Source: a bacterium (GTDB lineage: Bacteria > Verrucomicrobiota > Verrucomicrobiia > Limisphaerales > UBA11358). From it: 42,261 nucleotides of DNA. Every line of letters starts with the position of its first letter. Within the stretch, counting starts at the first letter, position 1. The notes under the pieces were generated by a model. That model was given only the letters and a program-made list of their open reading frames with translations. It was not told the DNA's origin and did not search any database. The translations under genes and the position numbers were made by a program. The DNA is taken from positions 1 to 42,261 of the forward strand of contig JAKALA010000033.1 of the NCBI GenBank assembly GCA_021813325.1. The letters are read 5' to 3'. Shown here in pieces: positions 36,727 to 42,261 of the stretch.

Positions 36727-37200
36727 TTATTTCAGCGGGGCGATTTCAACGGATTTCTCGAAACCGTTGTTTCTTCCTCTCAGTTCCGGGAATTGCTCTT
36801 TCATGCGGGGACTGTTGGCGAGTGCCTGGTTTTGCATCACTCGCGCCAACTCGGTCGTGGACGCATCCGACTTTGAAGCACTGGCGGATGGTGTCTGGCC
36901 GTAGAAAGCCAATTCTGGATACAGCTCGCGCACGCGAGGACTGTTGGCAAATGCAGGATTTTTGACAATTTCAGCCAATTGCGTTGCCTTGGCATCCGGT
37001 TTGGAAGAATCGGCGGTTGACGCCACACTCATACGCGCCAGTTCAGGATATTGTTCAATCATCCGTGGACTGTGAACCAACGCGCTGTTTTGCATTATCT
37101 TAGCCAGTTGGCTGGAGCCGTCAGCCGCCAGTAAATTTTGAGTTGCGGACAAAGTGACTGCGGCGGTCGCGCTCAAGAGAAGGATTTTTGTAGTTTTCAT
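36727..37200 (-). CDS. secreted protein with three 26-residue SPR repeats
   Basis: 157 residues. The signal peptide covers about 1-26. Three repeats spaced 43 residues apart (30-55, 73-98, 116-141) follow the pattern (T/S)(Q/E)LA.(I/V)..N.A..(N/H)SPR...(Q/L)(Y/F)PEL. Ser/Asp/Lys-rich linkers separate them, and the C-terminus is VEIAPLK. I know no such family. The SPR core and the APLK end are shared with the two proteins at 38448 and 38994, though the rest differs. A TTTGAGGG-N14-GGGGTATTT promoter motif (37266-37296) lies 65 bases upstream. Confidence 0.7.
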   Translation of the reverse strand: MKTTKILLLSATAAVTLSATQNLLAADGSSQLAKIMQNSALVHSPRMIEQYPELARMSVASTADSSKPDAKATQLAEIVKNPAFANSPRVRELYPELAFYGQTPSASASKSDASTTELARVMQNQALANSPRMKEQFPELRGRNNGFEKSVEIAPLK

Positions 37201-37265
37201 ATTTAGACTTTCATCGTTGTTGATTGTTTTTAGACGGGCGATTTTCGCCTGTCGTTTCTTTTAAT

Positions 37266-37296
37266 AAATACCCCGGCTGGCGTAAAAACCCTCAAA
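37266..37296 (-). promoter_or_regulatory. ECF-type promoter, copy B (SPR-repeat gene 1)
   Basis: On the minus strand TTTGAGGG, 14 bases, GGGGTATTT, ending 65 bases before the start codon at 37200. The leader between them contains a 9-bp hairpin (37233-37253) with one imperfect pair. Confidence 0.65.
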
Positions 37297-37442
37297 GTTC
37301 ACCGATGATTATCAGTGATCGCTTTTGCCCGCGTAGCGAAAAAATCACCACCAAGAACAAGTGTAGTGAAAGGAAACGCTCGTATTTGATTGAAAACACA
37401 GCGGAATCTGGCTTGGCATGTCAGTTGCGTAATGAGCGAATC

Positions 37443-38288
37443 ATGCGGCGTTTTTGGAGTATTGTTTTGCTATGTTTCGCGTTTATCAGCGGGGCAGAAG
37501 CCGCGTCTCCGTCTCCGGCTGACGCCATCCCCTTTGAATATGCCGAAGGTCTTTTGTGGGTGAAAATCCAGGTTTCGCAGTCAGATCGTCCGTTGAATTT
37601 TCTTTTCGATACCGGAGCGGAAATCAGCGTCATCAATGCCGACACGGCGGCTGCACTGGGTATTTCCGGCGGGAGAAAAATCCAGGTTCAGGGAGTGCAG
37701 GCGATCACGACCGGCCACTGGCCCGTCAGATTGGCGGCGCAGGCGGGCCGTGTTGTATTGCCGAAGAAATACTTGTCGCTGGACTTGAGCCGGCTGGCGG
37801 ATTCATGCAGTCGCCCACTGGATGGATTGCTCGGGGCCGATTTCATTCAAGGCAAGATTGTAGAAATTGATTTTGCGTCTCACCTGATCCGTTTCCACGA
37901 ACAGATTTCCCCCGCCAAATCAGACATTGATTTGCCATTGAAAATTTCAGGCAAATGTTTTTGTGTGCCCGTCCGCATTAACGGCAAGCAACAACAGTGG
38001 GTGAGATTGGATACCGGTTGCGCCACGGCGTTGCAATGGGTGACATCAGACCCAGGCGTTTGCACCAAATCGGAAAAACCGGCCATTGGGCTGGCGGGAC
38101 TTTCCATTCCCCAAACCCAAACCACGATTTCCCTCGGCGCAAAACAATTTGACCAAATTCCAACCGGTGTTCACAGCCGCGCCATTTTCTCCGGTGAAGC
38201 CGGATTGATGGGCAATGATTTATTAAGCCGGTTCAAGACGGTGACGATTGACACGAAATCAAATCGCGTCGTTATGAGACCGATGTAG
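37443..38288 (+). CDS. secreted two-lobed retropepsin-like aspartyl protease
   Basis: 281 residues from the ATG at 37443; the frame is open back to 37224 but the signal peptide (about 1-21, ending SGAEAAS) fixes this start. Two homologous halves: FLFDTGAEISVI (Asp56) with LLGADFIQGKIVEIDF, and VRLDTGCATALQW (Asp190) with LMGNDLLSRFKTVTID. Each half has the DTG active-site loop and the later (L/M)(L/M)G.D(F/L) turn of retropepsins, so one chain could form a full two-lobed protease in the periplasm. It is divergent from SPR-repeat gene 1. Its target is unknown; the neighbouring small secreted proteins are candidates. Confidence 0.75.
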   Translation: MRRFWSIVLLCFAFISGAEAASPSPADAIPFEYAEGLLWVKIQVSQSDRPLNFLFDTGAEISVINADTAAALGISGGRKIQVQGVQAITTGHWPVRLAAQAGRVVLPKKYLSLDLSRLADSCSRPLDGLLGADFIQGKIVEIDFASHLIRFHEQISPAKSDIDLPLKISGKCFCVPVRINGKQQQWVRLDTGCATALQWVTSDPGVCTKSEKPAIGLAGLSIPQTQTTISLGAKQFDQIPTGVHSRAIFSGEAGLMGNDLLSRFKTVTIDTKSNRVVMRPM

Positions 38289-38368
38289 TTTCTGCATTTA
38301 TTACGCAGCCTGTTATTTTTTGGTTAATTTAGCGTTCTATCAGCCTGACTTCATGTGCCTTACTGTTA

Positions 38369-38399
38369 TTTGAGGGTTTTCTAATTTGTCGGGGTATTA
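38369..38399 (+). promoter_or_regulatory. ECF-type promoter, copy C (SPR-repeat gene 2)
   Basis: TTTGAGGG, 14 bases, GGGGTATTA, ending 48 bases before the ATG at 38448. Confidence 0.75.
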
Positions 38400-38447
38400 C
38401 ATGTATCGGCAACGCAATGAAGCGGTGCCTCAACAAAAAAGTTCAAT

Positions 38448-38792
38448 ATGAAAACTAAAATCCTCGTCCTCGGTGCGGTTGTCACCGCGTTTGCCTTCAC
38501 GTCGTTTGCCGCCGAGCCGTTGCTCTCGCCGCGCGCCAAAGACAACCAAGTCAAAATCGTGAAAAGTTCGACGGAGACCCCGACGATCACGGTTGCCAAC
38601 GTTGATTCCGGCTCTGCGCTGCTTTCGCCGCGTGCCAAAGACAACCAAATCAGGGTTGTCAAGGGCATGAACAACGACGTCAATCCGGCGTTGGTATGCC
38701 AAAAAACCATGACCGGCAGCCCGAAAGCCGTGGCTGAATGCACCTCTCACACCACCATGCCAGGCTGCGTGACGGTAGCACCGCTGAAGTAA
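38448..38792 (+). CDS. small secreted SPR-repeat protein (SPR gene 2)
   Basis: 114 residues. The signal peptide is about 1-22 (TSFAAEP). Two exact LLSPRAKDNQ repeats (about 25-34 and 58-67) and a weak third, GSPKAVAEC (about 90-98), follow, then Cys107 and the end VTVAPLK. Cys84, 98 and 107 are absent from the paralogue at 38994. Function unknown; probably periplasmic or outer-membrane-associated. Its own ECF-type promoter and a strong terminator make it a single-gene transcript. Confidence 0.75.
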   Translation: MKTKILVLGAVVTAFAFTSFAAEPLLSPRAKDNQVKIVKSSTETPTITVANVDSGSALLSPRAKDNQIRVVKGMNNDVNPALVCQKTMTGSPKAVAECTSHTTMPGCVTVAPLK

Positions 38793-38825
38793 CCAGCGAA
38801 TAATCAAACGGATTACGGCAGAAAA

Positions 38826-38858
38826 ACGGGCGGCGGATAACATCCGCCGCCGTTCGTT
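38826..38858 (+). terminator. rho-independent terminator after SPR gene 2
   Basis: A 12-base-pair GC-rich stem with one bulged G (38826-38838 with 38842-38853), three-base loop AAC, followed by a T-rich stretch TCGTTTG. Confidence 0.7.
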
Positions 38859-38910
38859 TGCTTCCGCACATAGCCAGCGTATTAACCTGCCTTCGTATGG
38901 TTTGGAAATC

Positions 38911-38941
38911 TTTGAGGGTTTTCTACTTTGCCGGGGTATTA
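38911..38941 (+). promoter_or_regulatory. ECF-type promoter, copy D (SPR-repeat gene 3)
   Basis: TTTGAGGG, 14 bases, GGGGTATTA, ending 52 bases before the ATG at 38994. Confidence 0.75.
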
Positions 38942-38993
38942 CAAGTATCGGCAGCGCAATGAAGCGATGCCTTAACAAAGAAAGAAACTTAAA

Positions 38994-39344
38994 ATGAAAA
39001 CTAAAATCCTCGTCCTCGGTGCAGTCGTTACCGCGTTTGCCTTCACGTCGTTTGCCGCCGAACCGCTGCTTTCGCCGCGTGCCAAGGACAACCAGATCAA
39101 GGTCGTCACCAGTTCCGTTGACACACAAGGCGGCACCGTGACGTTCATTGCCTCGACCGCTCCGTCAACCTCTCCGGTGCTGCTCTCGCCGCGCGCCAAA
39201 GAGAACCAAATCAAGTTTGTCAGCAGTTCGATCAATACCCAGGGTGGCACGGTCACATATTTAACCCCGGCCTCATCCGCACTGCTCTCGCCGCGTGCCA
39301 AAGACAACCAGACCAAGCCGGTGACGGTCGCACCGCTAAAGTAA
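38994..39344 (+). CDS. small secreted SPR-repeat protein (SPR gene 3)
   Basis: 116 residues. The signal peptide is identical to that of SPR gene 2 for 22 residues. Three LLSPRAK(D/E)NQ repeats (about 25-34, 64-73, 98-107) alternate with TQGGTVT beta-like linkers; the end is VTVAPLK. No Cys. It looks like a short repetitive secreted protein, perhaps binding metal, protein or cell wall; I cannot assign a function. It is followed by a weak GGCGG/CCGCC hairpin (39404-39420) before the sigma-control genes. Confidence 0.75.
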   Translation: MKTKILVLGAVVTAFAFTSFAAEPLLSPRAKDNQIKVVTSSVDTQGGTVTFIASTAPSTSPVLLSPRAKENQIKFVSSSINTQGGTVTYLTPASSALLSPRAKDNQTKPVTVAPLK

Positions 39345-39403
39345 CCACTAAATGCTCAACCAGGTTGTCCTGAATTGAGAATCCTGATAATTAAGTAACG
39401 AGC

Positions 39404-39420
39404 GGCGGATTTAACCCGCC
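39404..39420 (+). terminator. possible weak terminator or leader hairpin
   Basis: GGCGG, seven bases, CCGCC, followed by a pyrimidine-rich stretch but no clear T-run. It lies 59 bases after SPR gene 3 and 21 before the anti-sigma gene. Confidence 0.3.
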
Positions 39421-39441
39421 TCCTCTCAACCAATCGAAAAC

Positions 39442-39744
39442 ATGAACTCCAATGATGCCAAATTGAGTAAGCTCCTGCGCCAATCGCGGGTGTCGCCATC
39501 GTTGCCGCCACGCTTTCAGGAAAATGTCTGGCGGCGGATCGAAGATGCCGAAGCCCCGGTTAAATCTGAATCGTGGCTCGATTCGCTGGCGGCTTTGATT
39601 CTGCGTCCAAAATTTGCATTCGCCGCCGCCGCCATATTGCTGTTTGCCGGCGGCTTGCTGGGCACGCACGAAGGATCCCAAATCGCGCGGCACGATGCAC
39701 AGATGCGCTATGTGGCGGCAGTCGCCCCAAATACGCTCCGCTGA
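39442..39744 (+). CDS. CnrY-like membrane anti-sigma factor
   Basis: 100 residues. A cytosolic N-terminal part (about 1-50) has charged helices with LSKLLRQSRVSPSLPPRFQENVWRRIED (two pieces), one membrane helix spans about 57-74, and a short periplasmic tail follows. Size, topology and position, directly before a CnrX-like sensor and an ECF sigma gene, match the CnrY/NccY type of anti-sigma factor that holds the sigma factor at the membrane. Sequence similarity of such short proteins is usually low, so the call depends on gene order. The next gene starts two bases after its stop. Confidence 0.7.
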   Translation: MNSNDAKLSKLLRQSRVSPSLPPRFQENVWRRIEDAEAPVKSESWLDSLAALILRPKFAFAAAAILLFAGGLLGTHEGSQIARHDAQMRYVAAVAPNTLR

Positions 39745-39746
39745 CC

Positions 39747-40238
39747 ATGAACCGTTCGCTTGTCATTCTGTTAAGCACCCTGGTTCTTGGCACAGCGGTT
39801 TTTGCCGGGGCGTATTTTATCAGCCAGCGCACTGCTGTCATGTGCTGTTCAAATCCGACGGATGACTTGAGCTGGTTGCGCAATGAATTTCACCTGAGCG
39901 ACGCGGACATGGCGCATATTCGCCGATTGCACGAAGGCTACATGCCGCAATGCGCTGAAATGTGTGCAAAAATCGCCCAAAAGAAATCTGAACTTGAAGT
40001 CGCGCTGGAAAACAACACAAACATCACGGCCGATGCCAAAACCAAATTGGTTGAACTTGGCGAGTTGCGCGCCCAATGCCAGGCGCAGATGCTTCAACAC
40101 TTCGTTACCGTCAGCCAGGCGATGCCCCCGGAACAAGGGCAGCGCTACCTTGACGAAATGAAACGCATCACGCTCGGCTTTCACGAACAGACCGAGCAGA
40201 CCATGTCGGGCGACATTGGCCATGAGCAGCAGCATTGA
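39747..40238 (+). CDS. CnrX-like periplasmic metal sensor
   Basis: 163 residues. An N-terminal membrane anchor (about 5-25) is followed by a helical periplasmic domain of the heavy-metal-resistance/CnrX type: DLSWLRNEFHLSD, IRRLHEGYMPQCAEMCAKI, then YLDEMKRITLGFHEQ. Possible ligands are His57, His62, Met66, Cys69, Met72, Cys73, Cys111 and His146, plus Cys33/Cys34 just after the anchor. CnrX of Cupriavidus uses His and Met for Co/Ni; the Cys-x3-Cys here suggests a softer metal such as Cu(I) or Ag(I), but this is inference. It overlaps the sigma gene by 17 bases. Confidence 0.8.
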   Translation: MNRSLVILLSTLVLGTAVFAGAYFISQRTAVMCCSNPTDDLSWLRNEFHLSDADMAHIRRLHEGYMPQCAEMCAKIAQKKSELEVALENNTNITADAKTKLVELGELRAQCQAQMLQHFVTVSQAMPPEQGQRYLDEMKRITLGFHEQTEQTMSGDIGHEQQH

Positions 40239-40812
40239 GGCCGACGCCCGCGACCGGGCGGACATGGAAAAACTGCAAGCCGGCCATGACGCCGCCCTCA
40301 ATGATTTGATGGAGCGCCATGCGGAACCGATCTTTCACTTTTTCTGTCGGATGACCGGCGATGTGGAGGACGCGAATGATCTCGCACAGGAAACCTTCGT
40401 TCGCATTTTCAAAGCACGCGACACCTATCGCACCGAACACAGATTCTCGACCTGGCTGTTCACCATTGCCGCGAATCTGGCGCGGAACCAATTCCGCTGG
40501 CGCAGCCGCCATCCAAATGTTTCTTTGGAAACTGAAGATGCAGAAACCGAGCAATCCCTCGGCAGCACCTTGCCGGCAAATTCACCGGCACCAAATGAAG
40601 AAGCTCTCGCGAGTGAACGCGCCAAAGCGGTGCGCGTGGCCGTGAATAATCTGCCGGCAGATTTGCGCGAGGCGATTGTGTTGTGCGAATGGGAGGAACA
40701 CAGCGTTGCCGAGGCCGCGAAGATTTTGGAAACGACGCCAAAAGCGGTGGAATCCAGGCTTTATCGCGCCCGACAGATTTTGCGCGAACGGTTGAAAAGC
40801 TGGTTGAACTAA
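40222..40812 (+). CDS. CnrH-like ECF sigma factor
   Basis: 196 residues from the ATG at 40222; a TTG at 40216 adds two. Region 2 is LNDLMERHAEPIFHFFCRM with DANDLAQETFVRIFKA and FSTWLFTIAANLARNQFR; region 4 is LPADLREAIVLCEWEEHSVAEAA with the HTH ending AVESRLYRARQ. It lacks the Cys tail of the other sigma factor in this window. Last gene of a Y-X-H type operon, it is presumably held by the membrane anti-sigma factor and freed when the CnrX-like sensor binds metal. I propose that it reads the TTTGAGGG-N14-GGGGTATTA promoters nearby; the operon itself shows no clear copy. Confidence 0.88.
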   Translation: MSSSIEADARDRADMEKLQAGHDAALNDLMERHAEPIFHFFCRMTGDVEDANDLAQETFVRIFKARDTYRTEHRFSTWLFTIAANLARNQFRWRSRHPNVSLETEDAETEQSLGSTLPANSPAPNEEALASERAKAVRVAVNNLPADLREAIVLCEWEEHSVAEAAKILETTPKAVESRLYRARQILRERLKSWLN

Positions 40813-40923
40813 ATTGATCCCCGCCATGTTGAGATTCCACAAATTGAAAAACTCATGGCTATCGGTATGAAGCAAATGCGTTCATCACGGGAGACAATTT
40901 TTCCATCCTTACCGATTAAAAGG

Positions 40924-42111
40924 TTATTGCACCCAATAATTGGCCGGCTTCGTGAGAAATTCCGCCAGTTCAATTCCCTGTCCGCCCACAAGCAATTTGC
41001 GCTTCGGTTTGAAGTGCTTGGCAAAAGCTTCCATTCCCGGCAGCGATTCAGCCCGGCGTCCGCTTTTCACTTCGATGGCAACCGTGGTCTTCCCTTGGCG
41101 CAGGATGAAATCCACTTCCTGATTTCGTTCCCGCCAATACGTCAGTTCGATGTTCGTGCCGAAGCTGGTGTTGAGCAGATGCGCGCCAACACAGGATTCA
41201 ACCAACCGCCCCCAATAGTTGCCATCCTGCCGGGCTTCCGCCGCCGTCCGGTTGTCCTGCGCGGTCATCAAGGCCGTGTTGAGCACCTGCAATTTGGGGC
41301 TGGAACCGCGTTGGCGAACGAGTCCGTGGGCATACTTGGAAAGTCCCGCGACCATGCCCGCTCCTTGGAGCAATTCCAAGTAGTGCGCGAGCGTAACCGT
41401 GTTACCCGCGTCCGTAAGCTGGCCGAGCATTTTCTGGTAGGAAAGAATCTGGCCGGAGTAGGCACAGCCAAGATGGAACAGTTGTCTTAACAGTGCGGGT
41501 TTGTCCACGCGGTTCAACAAAAGAATGTCGCGCGAGATCGTGGTTTCAATGAGCGAATCCACGATGTAACGCCGCCAGCGTTCCGGCTCCGTGATCAATT
41601 CGGCAGCGCCGGGATACGCGCCGTAGAAAATATATTGCTCCAAGTTCCAACCAAAGGCTTCCCGCATTTCCGCGAACGACCAGTGCGGCACGGCAATCAT
41701 CTCAAATCGCCCGGCCAGGCTCTCGGTGAGACCGCGCTGGATGAGCAGCGGCGCAGAACCGAGCAGAACGACTTTCAGCGGCAAACCGGCGTGTGTGTCC
41801 GCGTCCCACAGCAATTTTACCACGGTTGACCAGTCAGAAACTTTCTGCACTTCGTCCAGCACCAGCAATGCGCCGGTATTGTTATCGCGCGCCATCAAGC
41901 GGGCGGCATCCCATTGCTGCTCAATCCAGGTGCGGTCACGCATGGACGGTTCATCAGCGGAAGCGTAATGCGCGGGCAGCTTCGACGCCTTGATGACCTG
42001 TCTGACCAAAGTGGTTTTACCGACCTGACGCGGGCCGGCCAACACCTGTAAAAAACGGCGTTTTTCCCTGAGCCGTTTCAGCAGTTCGTCATGGAGCGTT
42101 TGGCGCGTCAT
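40924..42111 (-). CDS. AAA-family ATPase with DUF4143 domain
   Basis: 395 residues. Walker A is GPRQVGKTT (about 26-34), Walker B LLVLDEVQK (about 82-90), then GSAPLLIQRGLTESLAGR as the sensor region. The C-terminal DUF4143 domain contains EVDFIL and VAIEVKSG, which resemble the core of PD-(D/E)xK nucleases. These proteins are common in bacteria and archaea and have no settled function. Direct repeats upstream suggest autoregulation. No link to metal resistance is evident. Confidence 0.88.
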   Translation of the reverse strand: MTRQTLHDELLKRLREKRRFLQVLAGPRQVGKTTLVRQVIKASKLPAHYASADEPSMRDRTWIEQQWDAARLMARDNNTGALLVLDEVQKVSDWSTVVKLLWDADTHAGLPLKVVLLGSAPLLIQRGLTESLAGRFEMIAVPHWSFAEMREAFGWNLEQYIFYGAYPGAAELITEPERWRRYIVDSLIETTISRDILLLNRVDKPALLRQLFHLGCAYSGQILSYQKMLGQLTDAGNTVTLAHYLELLQGAGMVAGLSKYAHGLVRQRGSSPKLQVLNTALMTAQDNRTAAEARQDGNYWGRLVESCVGAHLLNTSFGTNIELTYWRERNQEVDFILRQGKTTVAIEVKSGRRAESLPGMEAFAKHFKPKRKLLVGGQGIELAEFLTKPANYWVQ

Positions 42112-42261
42112 ACAATTTACTCAATACGTTGAGTTAATTTACTCAATACAAAAGCATGGTCAAATCTTTCCTGAATGGCTTCGGTCTGCGGTCGGCGAGC
42201 GGGGAAAGTGGAGCGGAGGGCGAAGAGGAGCGCATAGCGAAACGCAGCCGGAGCGCAACGT
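42112..42261. other. promoter region and GC-rich unassigned end
   Basis: From 42112 the ATPase promoter repeats are seen. From about 42180 the DNA becomes GC-rich with purine-heavy runs, similar in style to 3560-3740 and 5890-6000. I see no gene. Confidence 0.4.
42116..42149 (-). promoter_or_regulatory. direct repeats upstream of the DUF4143 ATPase gene
   Basis: TTTACTCAATAC occurs twice (42116-42127 and 42138-42149), 22 bases apart, about two turns of DNA. CTCAA-TACG-TTGAG (42120-42133) gives an inverted element within it. The first copy starts five bases before the ATG at 42111, so the pair probably acts as an operator. Confidence 0.5.

Larger units (their letters stand above)
38369..39344. 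repeat. tandem duplication of promoter plus SPR-repeat gene
   Basis: The promoter, leader and first 25 or so codons of the gene at 38448 recur nearly unchanged before and in the gene at 38994, about 545 bases further on. The two protein halves then diverge in repeat number and linkers but rejoin at VTVAPLK. This is a fairly recent tandem gene duplication. Confidence 0.75.

Overview
The window looks like part of the chromosome, or an integrated or conjugative element, of a moderately GC-rich Gram-negative bacterium. I favour Verrucomicrobiota. The reasons are the small secreted proteins, the weak or absent Shine-Dalgarno sites at many starts, and the style of the conjugation and YXH genes. This is inference; no rRNA or marker gene is present. 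The genes include outer-membrane factors, RND pumps, lipoproteins with clear lipoboxes and a Tat-exported multicopper oxidase, so the cell has an outer membrane and a periplasm.

Layout. (1) 1-3273: end of a conjugation (type IV secretion) operon on the minus strand (VirB2-like pilin, VirB3-like protein, a small helical protein, the N-terminal part of a VirB4-like ATPase), divergent from a single-module Clp-type AAA+ ATPase. (2) 3274-8126: accessory stretch with long non-coding structured DNA, a MORN-repeat protein, an XRE regulator, a small basic protein, and a three-gene cassette of unknown secreted proteins ending in a CHAP amidase. (3) 8215-19583: divalent-metal module. It holds an RcnA-type Ni/Co exporter divergent from a CsoR/RcnR-family repressor with a clear operator between them, a Zn/Cd/Pb P-type ATPase, a czcCBA-type RND set, a small Cys-rich secreted protein, an FTR1/PbrT-type permease and a frameshifted EamA transporter. 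(4) 19596-27784: copper module 1 (DUF2127 protein, Cu(I) P-type ATPase, an ECF sigma factor with a Cys-rich tail, a YHS secreted protein, a DUF2231 protein, CopB, CopA multicopper oxidase, a His/Cys-rich secreted leader protein). (5) 28006-35884: copper/silver module 2 (Lgt, CusA, CusB with five metal-binding knuckle repeats, CusC, a Cys-rich secreted leader protein). (6) 36033-40812: a set of small secreted proteins (DUF3347, three SPR-repeat proteins), a two-lobed retropepsin-like protein, and a CnrYXH-like anti-sigma/periplasmic sensor/ECF sigma operon. (7) 40924-42261: an AAA/DUF4143 ATPase and an unassigned end.

How it fits together. Almost everything from 8215 to 37200 is read on the minus strand as stacked efflux operons. 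The most striking signal is a promoter-like motif, TTTGAGGG-N14-GGGGTATTA, with exactly the same spacing in five places. It lies before the DUF3347 gene, before each of the three SPR-repeat genes, and before the leader gene of the copper oxidase operon. I propose that this is the regulon of the YXH-controlled ECF sigma factor at 40222-40812. On this view periplasmic metal is sensed by the CnrX-like protein, the sigma factor is released, and it turns on copAB and a set of undescribed small secreted proteins with repeated SPR motifs and a shared APLK C-terminus. A second, Cys-tailed ECF sigma factor lies directly before the Cu(I) ATPase gene and probably controls that part.
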